Numbered from the stretch's first letter, positions 26,641 through 35,195 are shown. The stretch is 64,000 bases of DNA from Pseudomonas bubulae (GCF_037023725.1 NZ_CP146077.1:3819001-3883000), one strand, 5' to 3'. Made by a program: numbers and translations. Notes: generated from the letters alone by a model not told the origin.

Positions 26641-27709
26641 CCCTGAATTCATAGAATAAGCGCAACGCTTGAAACGAGAGGCAGAGAGCCAGCCACCGGT
26701 AGAATCCAGGCTCTCACACCGAAGGATTCAAGCGCAGATGACTACGCATTACCGGCAGCTGACTCAGGGACAACGTTACCAGATTGAGGCTGGCTTGAGC
26801 GCCGCAGAGAGCCAGGCGAGCATTGCAAAGCGGGTCGGCGTGCATCCCTCGACGATCAGTCGCGAGGTTCGCCGCAACAGCACCCAGAATATCTACAAGG
26901 CTGTTTCTGCGGCCCATGAAAGTGATGCTCGTCGAGCGGGTGCGCGCAAGTTTTGCAAGCCGGCGACATGGCTCAGCCATCATCTCCCGGTGTGGCTCAA
27001 GCATGGCATGAGTCCGGAGCAGATCGCCCAGCGGTTGAAGCAGGAGCAGCCAAGCCGGGCGGTCAGCCATGAGTGGATTTATCGGTTCATTGCCGCCGAA
27101 CAGCGCGCCGGTGGTGAGCTTTATACCTATCTGCGACATCGCCGAAAGCGCTACCGGAAACGCTATGGAAGCCACGATCGGCGCGGGCAGCTGCGTAATC
27201 GCGTGTCAATCAGTGAACGCCCAGCCGAGGTCGAAAGCCGCGAGCGCCTGGGGGACTGGGAGGGCGATACGGTACATGGACTGGGCGGTAACCTGGTGAC
27301 CCTGGTTGATCGCAAAAGCGGCTATCTGAGCGCCTATCCGGTCAAGCGCAGAACGCGCCGGCAGGTAACGCGGGCGATCAATCTGATGCTTCAGGGCCAT
27401 GCCGCTCACACGCTGACGCTGGATAACGGAAGGGAGTTTGCCGGGCATGAACGCATCGCGCTACGGAGCCAGTGCCAGGTCTTTTTTGCAGACCCCTATT
27501 CATCCTGGCAACGTGGCACCAATGAAAACACCAACGGTCTGCTCCGCCAGTATTTCCCCAAGGGCAGCGACTTCAGCAAGCTGACCGTCGAAGCCGTCAA
27601 TCGGACAGTAGCGAGGATCAATCTACGCCCGCGCAAGCGCTTGGGCTGGAAGACGCCGTACGAAGTGCATACAGGGGTGAGCGTTGCACTTATGTGTTGA
27701 ATTCAGGGG
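26641..27709 (+). mobile_element. Complete IS30-family insertion sequence
   Basis: About 1069 bp with inverted ends: CCCTGAATTCA, then AATAAG, then GCAACGCT at the left matches the reverse of the right end (CCCTGAATTCA, ATAAG, GCAACGCT). One long transposase gene fills it. It sits between the ART-like gene and the phage methylase gene. Confidence 0.8.
26738..27700 (+). CDS. IS30-family transposase
   Basis: A 320-residue transposase. The N-terminal helix-turn-helix is QASIAKRVGVHPSTISREVR. The DDE catalytic domain has Asp in GDWEGDTVHG, Asp in TLDNGREFAG and Glu in RGTNENTNGLLRQYFPKG. I choose the ATG at 26738; a TTG at 26669 would add 23 residues. Frame intact. Confidence 0.9.
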   Translation: MTTHYRQLTQGQRYQIEAGLSAAESQASIAKRVGVHPSTISREVRRNSTQNIYKAVSAAHESDARRAGARKFCKPATWLSHHLPVWLKHGMSPEQIAQRLKQEQPSRAVSHEWIYRFIAAEQRAGGELYTYLRHRRKRYRKRYGSHDRRGQLRNRVSISERPAEVESRERLGDWEGDTVHGLGGNLVTLVDRKSGYLSAYPVKRRTRRQVTRAINLMLQGHAAHTLTLDNGREFAGHERIALRSQCQVFFADPYSSWQRGTNENTNGLLRQYFPKGSDFSKLTVEAVNRTVARINLRPRKRLGWKTPYEVHTGVSVALMC

Positions 27710-27738
27710 CGGTTACAGCCAACCACCCTAAAGCTTTA

Positions 27739-28533
27739 CTAAAATAGCCCCCCCAAAGCCTCCTGCTCCCAATTCATCACAATCAACTCTCCCGTCACCT
27801 CAGCCTTCCCCTGCCGCTGATTCGTGGTCGTGTACCTGATCTCGGTTGTCTCAAAATGAAACCCCTCAAACACTCGCCGAATGTCCGGATGGTCGTTGAT
27901 GCTGACCATCACCTTACCTTTGCAGCGACGCATAAAATCAGCCATGCGCTCGTAGTTTTCAAAAGGGAAGTCCACACCGTAACCAGCGGTCTGCCAGTAA
28001 GGCGGGTCCATGTAATGGAAGGTATGCGGCCGGTCGTAGCGCTCTGCGCACTCAAGCCAGGGCAGGTTTTCAACGTAAGTGCCGGCCAGGCGCTGCCAGG
28101 CTGCAGACAGGTTTTCTTCAATGCGCAGCAGGTTGATTGCAGGAGCTGTAGTTGCGGTACCGAAGACCTGTCCTGTGATCTTGCCACCGGAGGCATGGTG
28201 CTGCAGGTAGAAGAATCGGGCCGCACGCTGGATGTCGGTCACGCTTTCCGGGCGGGTCATTTTTTGCCACTCGAAAATCTGCCGTGAGCTAAGGGCCCAC
28301 TTAAATTGCCTCACGAATTCTTCCAAGTGGTTCTGCACCACGCGGTACAGGGTCACCAGGTCACCGTTGATGTCGTTTAGCACTTCGCAAGGCGCGGCCT
28401 GAGGGCGCAGGAAGTACAGCGCCCCGCCGCCGGCGAAGACTTCGACGTAACATTCGTGGGGTGGGAACAGGGGGATAAGGCGGTCGGCCAGGCGGCGTTT
28501 GCCGCCCATCCAAGGGATGATGGGTGAAGACAT
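27739..28533 (-). CDS. Dam-type DNA N6-adenine methyltransferase (phage)
   Basis: 264 residues, D12/Dam class: FAD-like SAM motif (IPWMGGKRRLADRLIPLF and YVEVFAGGGALYFL), then the catalytic DPPY motif (HYMDPPYWQTAGY). Phage versions protect the phage DNA from host restriction or affect packaging. It lies among remains of a second, decayed prophage and no restriction partner is nearby. ATG at 28533 is chosen; a TTG three codons earlier is possible. Confidence 0.88.
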   Translation of the reverse strand: MSSPIIPWMGGKRRLADRLIPLFPPHECYVEVFAGGGALYFLRPQAAPCEVLNDINGDLVTLYRVVQNHLEEFVRQFKWALSSRQIFEWQKMTRPESVTDIQRAARFFYLQHHASGGKITGQVFGTATTAPAINLLRIEENLSAAWQRLAGTYVENLPWLECAERYDRPHTFHYMDPPYWQTAGYGVDFPFENYERMADFMRRCKGKVMVSINDHPDIRRVFEGFHFETTEIRYTTTNQRQGKAEVTGELIVMNWEQEALGGLF

Positions 28534-28683
28534 AATGCGCAAGACCTTTGCTGTATGGATAAACAGGTGTTAGGCTCGCTCCGCTTTGTGCACGAAGCAG
28601 GAGCCTTGACTGGGCTTGCAGGGCTAATCTGCGGGTTTGGTGGCCGGGTTGGATGTTGATGCATCCAGTTTCGACCGCTCCTT

Positions 28684-29114
28684 TTACTTTGTGCCTGATA
28701 CTTCTTTGGCATAGGTCTGACAGGCCTGCAGCGCGATCAGTCCTTGATCGCCGTCGCCGGTGATTCCGATAATTCGTTGAGCATGCGCTGGGTCAAGTCG
28801 GGCTCTATGGGCGCCATAAACCATGCCGCTGGTGCAGGTGGTGGTTTGCACTGCGTCACAACCAGTTGCGGCGGTGGCGTCGAGTTGGACTGACAGCCGC
28901 AGGTCAGCAGTAGCAAGGCGATCACGCAGACGTGCCTGTTTGGTTTTCTCATCGGTAAGGGCTCGGTAATGGGATTGATCACTGGCTGCCAGCAATTGCT
29001 CCAGGCCGAGACGCTTGCCCTGCTCTGCCAGGATTTGCGCAGAGTTGGCATTGGCCAGATCGGTGCGTTCGGTTTCGGGAGGATCAGCAGCAGTTGCCGC
29101 GCTGTGATGGGCAT
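28684..29114 (-). pseudogene. Rz-like i-spanin, frameshifted
   Basis: The start (MPITARQLLLIL, 29114) is in one frame, and the body (PETERTDLANANSAQILA, then QARLRDRLATADLRLSVQLD) continues in another to 28684. The membrane segment is mostly deleted. Rz spans the periplasm with Rz1 in the last step of phage lysis. This copy is probably non-functional; the intact pair is at 35331. Confidence 0.65.
28737..28952 (-). CDS. Rz1-like outer-membrane spanin lipoprotein
   Basis: A 71-residue lipoprotein encoded out of frame inside the Rz gene. Signal peptide with lipobox LTCGC (Cys about residue 20), then a proline-rich stretch (TPPPQLVV, KPPPAPAAW). Its frame is intact although the enclosing Rz is broken. 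Confidence 0.75.
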   Translation of the reverse strand: MRKPNRHVCVIALLLLTCGCQSNSTPPPQLVVTQCKPPPAPAAWFMAPIEPDLTQRMLNELSESPATAIKD

Positions 29115-29135
29115 GAGTTTCTTTAGATAATAAAA

Positions 29136-29154
29136 AACCCGCACTCGGCGGGTT
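29136..29154 (-). terminator. Rho-independent terminator
   Basis: Stem AACCCGC/GCGGGTT with loop ACTCG, with a T run on the minus strand just after it. It lies between the lipoprotein gene and Rz. A near copy is at 29504. Confidence 0.7.
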
Positions 29155-29175
29155 TCTTTGAATCGGTGCAGGTAT

Positions 29176-29382
29176 TTACTGTGGCTGGATACCTTTGATT
29201 TTCTCCAGGCGCATTGGATAGCCATTGGCTGGCTGAACCACAGTTTCGCTTTCAACCGTTTGAATGATCTTGCCGTTGGCATCTTTCGTCACTGAAATAG
29301 TCTTGCTATAGGTGCTCTGCACCACGCAGCCATTCATCAACAATGCCGCGCCGACTACAGCCAAAAACTGGATGCCCTTCAC
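29176..29382 (-). CDS. Small putative lipoprotein
   Basis: 68 residues: signal peptide with lipobox LLMNGC (Cys about residue 19), followed by a short hydrophilic chain (KTISVTKDANGKIIQTVESE). Such small lipoproteins are frequent beside pseudomonad prophage lysis genes. Function unknown. Confidence 0.6.
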   Translation of the reverse strand: MKGIQFLAVVGAALLMNGCVVQSTYSKTISVTKDANGKIIQTVESETVVQPANGYPMRLEKIKGIQPQ

Positions 29383-29503
29383 TTGGTACTTCCTTACCTG
29401 GATAATTTCGGCGCCGACTGTAGCAGGCTTTATGCCATCACTGCCAACGACATAGGCTGAAGCCTTGTTTCGCTGGAAGGCATGCCTATCTCAAGACAAA
29501 TAA

Positions 29504-29526
29504 AACCCGCACTTGGCGGGGTTCGG
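29504..29526 (-). terminator. Rho-independent terminator of the toxin-antitoxin pair
   Basis: AACCCGC-ACTTG-GCGGGGTT with T-rich sequence on the minus-strand side; it follows the toxin gene by about 30 bp. Confidence 0.65.
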
Positions 29527-29552
29527 TACTGCAGTTTCACTTCAGCAAGACA

Positions 29553-29867
29553 TCACTTGTTCAGCCGTTCTGCCAGTCGCGTCATCAGGTCCATGCGTTC
29601 ATGCAATATCGCCACAATCAAAGCAGGTGCACCTTCACGCGGCAGGGCAAATGCGTAATGGTGTTCGCAGTGAGCCATCAACAACGTCGGGTAGAGGTCG
29701 CTCATGTCCCTGTACGCGCCTTGACGGGCGGCAAGGCGCGCGATCCCGCGTTCCAGTCTGCCGATGTACACACGCACCTGCTGGTCACTCCACTGTTGGC
29801 GCGTGTAGCGGATGATCCCGCGCAAGTCGGCTTCAGCCTCAAGCGTGAGAACGTAGGCACCGCTCAA
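29553..29867 (-). CDS. ParE/RelE-family toxin
   Basis: 104 residues with the ParE-type layout: YVLTLEAEADLRGIIRYTRQ at the start, RLAARQGAYRDM in the middle and ALIVAILHERMDLM at the end. ParE members act on gyrase, RelE members on mRNA at the ribosome; the sequence does not decide. The start overlaps the antitoxin stop by four bases (ATGA). Confidence 0.85.
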   Translation of the reverse strand: MSGAYVLTLEAEADLRGIIRYTRQQWSDQQVRVYIGRLERGIARLAARQGAYRDMSDLYPTLLMAHCEHHYAFALPREGAPALIVAILHERMDLMTRLAERLNK

Positions 29868-30118
29868 GCCCGGCTTTCCCCGGACAGTTCTTCGTCGAGG
29901 ATGTCACCAATGCTCCTGTCTGAAACCTTGCCCGCCAGGCCATCATTGATGCGGGCGGTCAGTACGCCTCTGAGCTCTTGCCATGCCGGATCATTGTCGA
30001 CATTGCCCGGAAACAGGCGCTCGATGGCGTATTGCTTGATCGTCTTGCCCTGCAAGGCGGCCAACGCTTTCAGGCTCTGATGCTGCTGCTCGGATATGTC
30101 GATGGTCAGGCGGCTCAT
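29864..30118 (-). CDS. Type II antitoxin, ribbon-helix-helix type
   Basis: 84 residues. The N-terminal strand and helix (SRLTIDISEQQHQSLKALAA) followed by KTIKQYAIERLF is a CopG/ParD-like DNA-binding fold; the C-terminus (DRSIGDILDEELSG) should wrap the toxin. The ATG at 30118 is chosen over a much longer in-frame extension that runs into tail-fibre remnants. Confidence 0.85.
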   Translation of the reverse strand: MSRLTIDISEQQHQSLKALAALQGKTIKQYAIERLFPGNVDNDPAWQELRGVLTARINDGLAGKVSDRSIGDILDEELSGESRA

Positions 30119-30207
30119 GTGGCAACTCCATACGTGATCTACGCCCTGATCTTCGCACAAATGTGGGAATGTGGGCCATTGACTGGACGACCGGGACTTC
30201 TCCCAGG

Positions 30208-30410
30208 CTAGCTTGGGCGTAATGGCCGCATGTTTGAATCGGGATAGCCCTCTGCATCCAGCTTCCAGGCTCGAATCTGAGTACGGTAGTCGCGCCACAA
30301 GCGCTCCGTACCCGCACCTGCTCGCCATCCTCGATGGCCTCCAACTGCTCATCCACAAACTTACGCTCCTGCTCGATCCACTGAACTTCGACAGCAATCA
30401 AAGGCGCCAA
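30208..30410 (-). pseudogene. Tail-fibre assembly chaperone fragment, frameshifted
   Basis: The first part reads LIAVEVQWIEQERKFVDEQL and EAIEDGEQ; after a shift near 30310 the other frame reads WRDYRTQIRAWKLDAEGYPD followed by SNMRPLRPS-stop. Both halves are typical of tail-fibre assembly proteins. The break makes it inactive. Confidence 0.65.
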
Positions 30411-30685
30411 CCGCGTCCTGCGCGAAGATCACCCCCTGCGCCATAACTGATGATGCGTATACCCCATGTGATCAACATGCCATCTGCAAACTTTATAAAG
30501 CTGCCGCTGGCATTCGTCCCTTGATCAATAATCGCTCTGCTCGCCACGGAACCCACAACAGCTGCAAACGCTGCGCTTTTAAGCGCTGCTGCCTTGTCGT
30601 ATAGCTCCCGCGTCATAAAGTTAATCTTCTGATTGGCCACACGCGGTGGGTCACCGGGAGGAGATTTACCTGCGCATTCAGGCAT
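30398..30685 (-). pseudogene. Tail-fibre protein, C-terminal fragment
   Basis: The 95-residue frame includes NASGSFIKFADGMLITWG, the motif found at the tip of many contractile-phage tail fibres. It precedes the chaperone fragment, the usual order. The long fibre shaft is missing. Confidence 0.5.
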
Positions 30686-30802
30686 AGCGCAGCCTGAACG
30701 GAAAGCATCACTGCAGGCCGCTCGCTGAGCAGGTTGGAGGGAATGAAAGCTGTGGAAAGTCTACGGTGAAATGTCAGCCATCATAGAAAAGGTTTACCAG
30801 GC

Positions 30803-31339
30803 TCACGGACTAGAATTAGTGAGCTGAACATAAATACAAAAACCTGCAAGCAGCGCCCAAAAAATTACAAATAGCCATGGTGTCCTCATAGAGAACATTA
30901 GCGATTTGCGATACCCCTGCTGACTCGATTCTTTTTCGTTAAATAAGGGTGAGTCATCATAGGCCTCCCCCATAACCGGGTCACTGCGCAATAAGTGACT
31001 TTGTTTGAAATGCCAATGATCAATGATGACATACGAGGCCCTAAACCCAGGCCAGGCATGCAATGAGCTAAATATTCCTAGGATGGCCATCAAGGTTGGT
31101 ACAACCAAGGTAAAAAGCTCGCCCCATCTGGGATTGAGGTTCGCCATTGAAGAGGCAAACGCAATAACCAAGAACGATTGGGCCGTTAAATATGCGTTCG
31201 TTCTATTCGAGAGCAAACTTGTTTCATAGTGAATTTCTCTCCGATAGAAATCTAGACGATCTTTAGGAGTGCCAAATAGAAAAACGTCTGAGGGCGACTC
31301 CTGATGAAGCCGGATTTCCTCAGTAATGATCTTAGTCAC
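30803..31339 (-). CDS. Hypothetical membrane protein
   Basis: 178 residues starting at a GTG with a GGAGGCG site. Three hydrophobic stretches: about 52-70 (TAQSFLVIAFASSMA), 74-95 (LFTLVVPTLMAILGIFSSLH) and 153-172 (PWLFVIFWALLAGFCIYVQL), with a soluble N-terminus (RLDFYRREIHYETSLLSNRT). I do not recognise the family. It is lower in GC than its neighbours. Confidence 0.6.
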   Translation of the reverse strand: MTKIITEEIRLHQESPSDVFLFGTPKDRLDFYRREIHYETSLLSNRTNAYLTAQSFLVIAFASSMANLNPRWGELFTLVVPTLMAILGIFSSLHAWPGFRASYVIIDHWHFKQSHLLRSDPVMGEAYDDSPLFNEKESSQQGYRKSLMFSMRTPWLFVIFWALLAGFCIYVQLTNSSP

Positions 31340-31598
31340 AGCACGCCTCCGATGGACTGAATGACTTTAGAAGCTCTCCCCTTCAAAGGGTTCATTAAAT
31401 TTCAGCGCATAAATACTAAATCCTAGCCAACTTCAAAAACTCATTTCACCCCCATGAATGTCAGCGAAAGAAGTGAAGATGAATAATCCACAGCTCTGCA
31501 GGCGACCATGACCCCAAGTCAACGCGCTTACTATGATGTAGCGCTCGCAATAAACCAGCGCCGCAATATGTTCGTCGCGCTTCGCCTGGGCTTGACGG

Positions 31599-31761
31599 CG
31601 CCACCCCACCGAAGAACGCCCCGCGCTACCGGGTAGAGCCAGTGAGTGGCGAGTTCTTCCACATCGTCGATACCGGTACCGGCAAGGTGAAAGGCTTTCG
31701 CCGCGAGCATAACGATGCCTGTGCTTTCGCACGTAAACTCGAACAGGAGCCGCTGCCATGA
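31599..31761 (+). pseudogene. Small prophage protein, 5' end lost
   Basis: The frame reads PRYRVEPVSGEFFHIVDTGT and GKVKGFRREHNDACAFARKL to a stop that overlaps the next ATG (ATGA). Relatives in pseudomonad prophages start shortly before PRYRV; here no good start codon precedes it, so the 5' end is lost or a non-standard start is used. Confidence 0.45.
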
Positions 31762-32207
31762 CTGACTTTCTGGATACCGTCGAAGGCCCGGACTTGCTTT
31801 ACGATGCCATCAACAGCCTGATCTGCGGCGACACCGTCACGGCGCCGCGCCCCTTCGGTAAACAGGTGACATTGGTGACACCACAATCACTATACGAAGC
31901 ACTGGCCGAACACCTCGGCGCACAAGAACACATCGCCCCTCTGCTGACCGACAACCGCGAATATCCGATCGAGCAGATGATTTGCGAAATCGTTGCCGGT
32001 GGACGCTGCATGCACGGCAAGGTCTACGACCTGGCCTGCACGGCTCTGGACCCAGCCAAGTCCAGGCAACACCCTACAGCCCTGCATGATCTTGCCGAGT
32101 CACTGATTCGTCCCCGAGCCAATGAGTACGGCCAGGCCCGCGCCGAGGAACTGGCGACAGACCTTGCTGCCGACCGGGCGGATCAACGCAAAGCCGACGT
32201 TGCGTAA
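31758..32207 (+). CDS. Hypothetical prophage-type protein
   Basis: 149 residues, acidic, soluble, helical (FLDTVEGPDLLYDAINSLIC onward). Translationally coupled to the fragment before it and placed just before the integrase remnant. No function can be assigned. Confidence 0.6.
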   Translation: MTDFLDTVEGPDLLYDAINSLICGDTVTAPRPFGKQVTLVTPQSLYEALAEHLGAQEHIAPLLTDNREYPIEQMICEIVAGGRCMHGKVYDLACTALDPAKSRQHPTALHDLAESLIRPRANEYGQARAEELATDLAADRADQRKADVA

Positions 32208-32209
32208 GG

Positions 32210-32365
32210 TCAGCCCTTGCCTTTGTTCTTGTTCTTCGCTGCGCCCTGGCGAGCCTTGAATTTCGGATTGGTTTTGCAGATCACATAAATACGGCCACGG
32301 CGCTTAACGATCTGGCAGTCACGGTGACGATTTTTCGCTTCTTTGAGTGAGGACAGCACTTTCAT
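32210..32365 (-). CDS. Alternative ribosomal protein bL36 (zinc-free type)
   Basis: 51 residues if started at the ATG at 32365 (AAGGAG site): [20 protein letters not shown], then [16 protein letters not shown]. The normal L36 binds zinc with three Cys and a His; this type lacks that ribbon and replaces L36 when zinc is scarce, usually under Zur control. The C-terminal tail ([11 protein letters not shown]) is longer than usual. It is a chromosomal housekeeping paralogue stranded between phage remnants. Confidence 0.88.
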   Translation of the reverse strand: MKVLSSLKEAKNRHRDCQIVKRRGRIYVICKTNPKFKARQGAAKNKNKGKG

Positions 32366-32389
32366 CGGTGAGGCTCCTTGCGGTGAGTT

Positions 32390-32430
32390 GAAACGTAATA
32401 ACATATCTTAAATACGAATGATAATGTTTA
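32390..32430. promoter_or_regulatory. AT-rich promoter region of the L36 paralogue, possible Zur or Fur-type site
   Basis: On the minus strand the region has ATGTTATTACGTTTC and further upstream ACATTATCATT. These resemble half-sites of Zur/Fur boxes but neither is a clean palindrome. The call depends mainly on what controls this gene in other bacteria. Confidence 0.35.
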
Positions 32431-32502
32431 GCAACTCATATTTCCCCTACCCCTTCTTGATGCTGCGTAGATCGCGGCAAGGATTTTGTCGTGTCCATGA
32501 AT

Positions 32503-33256
32503 ATGCGGATCTGGGATCAAGTCGATAAGACCGATACCCGGTGCACAAAAGCTGCTTTGGCTGGACAGCGTGCCCATGCTGACAAAACTGGAAGAGAAGA
32601 AATCGAGCCGCAAGCCCTACCCCATGTCCTGGGAAGAGCAGTCGATTCTTTTTGGGGAGTTGCCCGCCCACTTGCAGACGATGGCCTTGTTCAAGGTGAA
32701 CACGGGCTGTCGCGAGCAGGAGGTTTGCACATTGAAGTGGGATTGGGAGATTGCGGTAGCGGAACTGGGCACCAGTGTGTTTCTGATACCGGCCGATTTT
32801 GGCGGCCGGCATGAGCGGTCGGGAGTGAAGAATGGTGATGAGCGTCTGGTGGTGCTCAACACCGTGGCCATATCGATCATTGAGAAGCAGCGTGGTATCA
32901 GCAAGGAATAGGTGTTTCCTTACAACCGTACTGCGCTGCACCGCATGAATGACTCAGCCTGGAAGAAAGCCCGAGTGAGAGCGGCGAAACTCTGGCAGGA
33001 GAAAAACCTTCGCCCCGCTCACCCTGGCTATCAGTCGATCAGGATTCACGACTTGAAACACACGTTTGGCCGACGGCTTCGGGCAGCAGGCGTAACCGAG
33101 GAAGACCGCAAGGCATTGCTTGGACACAAGAACGGCAGCATCACCAGTCACTACTCCGGCGCCGAGTTGGGGCAACTGATTGAGGCTGCAAATATGGTAT
33201 CGGCAACCGACTCACGAGGTCCGGTTCTGACAATTTTGAAGAGTAGTCAGGGATGA
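32503..33256 (+). pseudogene. Tyrosine recombinase (integrase), dead
   Basis: The C-terminal catalytic domain is recognisable: first Arg in NTGCREQEVCTLKW, HDLKHTFGRRLRAAGV and GHKNGSITSHYSG. A TAG at 32909-32911 (SKE-stop-VFPYN) interrupts it, and the HxxR motif has Lys in place of Arg. The N-terminal domain is missing. It lies beside the partial tRNA-Pro, where an integrase of a tRNA-linked element belongs. Confidence 0.8.
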
Positions 33257-33295
33257 AAAGCGGAAAAGCCCCGAAAATCTCCCGAAAATGAAAAA

Positions 33296-33318
33296 GGCCA
33301 ATGTCGGGGACATTGGCC
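33296..33318 (-). terminator. Strong hairpin terminator of the former tRNA-Pro
   Basis: Perfect 10-bp stem GGCCAATGTC/GACATTGGCC with a GGG loop, followed on the minus strand by five T. It lies 17 bp after the CCA end of the tRNA-Pro fragment, the natural place for that gene's terminator. Confidence 0.8.
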
Positions 33319-33335
33319 TAAGTCATTGAAGAATA

Positions 33336-33380
33336 TGGTCGGGACGGAGTGATTCGAACACTCGACCCCTAGCACCCCAT
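33336..33380 (-). tRNA. Partial tRNA-Pro (3' half, anticodon loop to CCA): attachment site
   Basis: On the minus strand: ATGGGGTGCTAGGGG (3' side of a GGG anticodon arm), the T arm GAGTGTTCGAATCACTC and the acceptor end CGTCCCGACCA. The D arm and 5' acceptor strand are absent; the sequence beyond 33380 is unrelated. It is a classic attachment core left by a tRNA-targeting integrase, not a working tRNA. Confidence 0.8.
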
Positions 33381-33926
33381 TCAAGCTGGACTTGCTCAGC
33401 GCCAGAAAATACGGGACTTCAGCAACAGGTGCTCGCTGCAACGACGCCCAACGCTGCTAGACAACGAGTGACGATGTCACTCGAAAAGTCACTGAGGGTT
33501 TTCTTAACTCTCCCGGAGCTCTGCCGGGCAGGCAACCCCAAAAAAATTAAAGCTACAACGAGGGTCTTAAACCCCCCCGCTCGTAGCGGCGTCCCGGTTC
33601 AATTCCGGGTTCGGGCACGAAACAAATCAAGGGCTTGTATGAGACTCTTCGTGCAGACAGTTTGTTTTTTGCACCGCAAAAATTCAGACCGCTCCGCAAT
33701 TCTGTTTTACCCCTCCCCTGGCGCCCTGCCACCGTACCGAAAATCCAAGGCACCCCAACCTCAGCCAAACTCCTAGGCCCTCACTCTTGTCCGAGGCAGT
33801 TTTAAATTATATCTAGTTCTTGATTGCTGATTAAACTGGTGACAGGATTGGATGGCCCAACAGGCAATTAATTACAAGTTAAAAAACTCAAAAGATATAC
33901 TTTGCACCTCACGACAAGGAAAGTTC
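33381..33926. other. Boundary region between attachment scars and cargo gene
   Basis: No protein gene is convincing here. It holds the tRNA-Leu 3' half. The first 185 bp contain only short direct and inverted repeats (for example CACTC near GAGTG at 33467-33485). The last 300 bp are AT-rich and should hold the promoter of the PIN-domain gene. Confidence 0.5.
33566..33620 (+). tRNA. Partial tRNA-Leu (3' half): attachment site
   Basis: From the anticodon loop (CTTAAACCCC) through a long variable arm (CCGCTCGTAGCGG), a T arm with CCCGG/CCGGG around TTCAATT, and the acceptor strand TTCGGGCAC. The final CCA reads CGA. No 5' half lies upstream. The long variable arm and TAA-like anticodon point to tRNA-Leu. 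Confidence 0.7.
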
Positions 33927-35195
33927 ATGAACACAAAATTCAATAAATCCGACAAATATCCTGACCCCGCAAGCACATTTAGCTTTAGATTAGATCCAAT
34001 CGACGACATGCGACAAACCTGCCTATTCGTCCTAGATACGAATATACTATTGTTACCATACGGCACAGACAACGAAAGCTTAAATACAATAGAAGCCGTG
34101 TACGAAACACTATCAGCTCAAAAGCGCATATTCATCCCAGCACAAGTTGCTAGGGAGTTTTTTGATAACCGCCCTAACAAGCTTTCAGCCATTCACGACG
34201 ACCTTAAAAAGAAACAAAGCAGCGAGCTCCAGCTTTTCAAAAAACACCCTTTCCTTAATGAAGTTAATGAATTCAAAAAGGTTCTCGAAAAAGAAGTTCA
34301 ATTACAATCATCATTCAAGGCATGGAAAGACGAAATAAATAAAACAATCGCTGTCGTTCAAGGATGGGGATGGGATGACCCAGTAAGCAAAATGTACCAC
34401 AAGGTTTTAAAAAGCTCCGTCCTACCTGACATCGACTTCAACGACAAAGAATTCGAAGCTGATTTAGCCAGAAGAAACACATTAAAAATCCCTCCCGGAT
34501 ATAAGGATAGTGGTAAAACAGAAAATCAGGCGGGCGACCTTCTGATTTGGCATGAAATCCTCAAGCTTGGTTCACAACACAAGCAACATATCATTTTTGT
34601 ATCGAGTGATGACAAAGCCGATTGGTGGCATCGAAGCAGTGGCAAACCACTATATCCACGATTTGAACTAGTAGATGAGTTCAGAGCAAAATCTGATGGC
34701 AAATCATTCCACATAGTCAAGCTATCCCAATTATTAAAGTGGTTTGATGCTGACAAAGCAGTGGTAGCCAGCATTGAGAACACAGAGCGCGAAGCCACAA
34801 TACCTTCCCCCACTCCTGACATAGACAACGATTTATTCATTCGCGGTGCGCATAACTTTATCGACACTCTAAGAAACCATATCAATATATACGAACTAGA
34901 AATTAGAAGTATCGCCCAAGAACGCAACGGCTCACCAGAAACTGCAGAAAATAACAGACCATCATTCATATCACGAGAATTGAGCGCTACTCAAAAGCTA
35001 ATGCAAGAATATAACCAGCGACATCATGAAGCGATTATCTTTAGAGACGGGTTGATCAATATACTTCCACAGTCAGCTAGCGCAAACAGATCTACAAGCT
35101 GGAAAGAAAAGTACGCAAACCCTGATGACCCAGTAGCTGTTAGAGAAATAACAGATGATCTTGCACAGCTGACTTGGGCTGTAGAAACTTACTAG
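33927..35195 (+). CDS. PIN-like domain protein (DUF4935-type), possible defence cargo
   Basis: About 422 residues. The N-terminal PIN-like nuclease domain opens with CLFVLDTNILLLPYG (first acidic residues), then IFIPAQVAREFFDNRP, and later HIIFVSSDDKADWW with another acidic cluster. The C-terminal part (after about residue 260) is unassigned. Very AT-rich, plus strand, at the edge of a minus-strand prophage: typical of accessory cargo. PIN domains cut RNA. I choose ATG 33927 for its AAGGAAA site; an upstream ATG at 33852 would add 25 residues. Confidence 0.7.
   Translation: MNTKFNKSDKYPDPASTFSFRLDPIDDMRQTCLFVLDTNILLLPYGTDNESLNTIEAVYETLSAQKRIFIPAQVAREFFDNRPNKLSAIHDDLKKKQSSELQLFKKHPFLNEVNEFKKVLEKEVQLQSSFKAWKDEINKTIAVVQGWGWDDPVSKMYHKVLKSSVLPDIDFNDKEFEADLARRNTLKIPPGYKDSGKTENQAGDLLIWHEILKLGSQHKQHIIFVSSDDKADWWHRSSGKPLYPRFELVDEFRAKSDGKSFHIVKLSQLLKWFDADKAVVASIENTEREATIPSPTPDIDNDLFIRGAHNFIDTLRNHINIYELEIRSIAQERNGSPETAENNRPSFISRELSATQKLMQEYNQRHHEAIIFRDGLINILPQSASANRSTSWKEKYANPDDPVAVREITDDLAQLTWAVETY

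Noticed and set aside
28377..28712. 111-codon minus-strand frame overlapping the Dam-type gene
   Set aside because: Mostly inside the methylase gene in another frame; composition is unlike a protein.
33336..33620. Two functional tRNA genes
   Set aside because: Both lack the 5' acceptor strand and D arm; they are 3' halves only.
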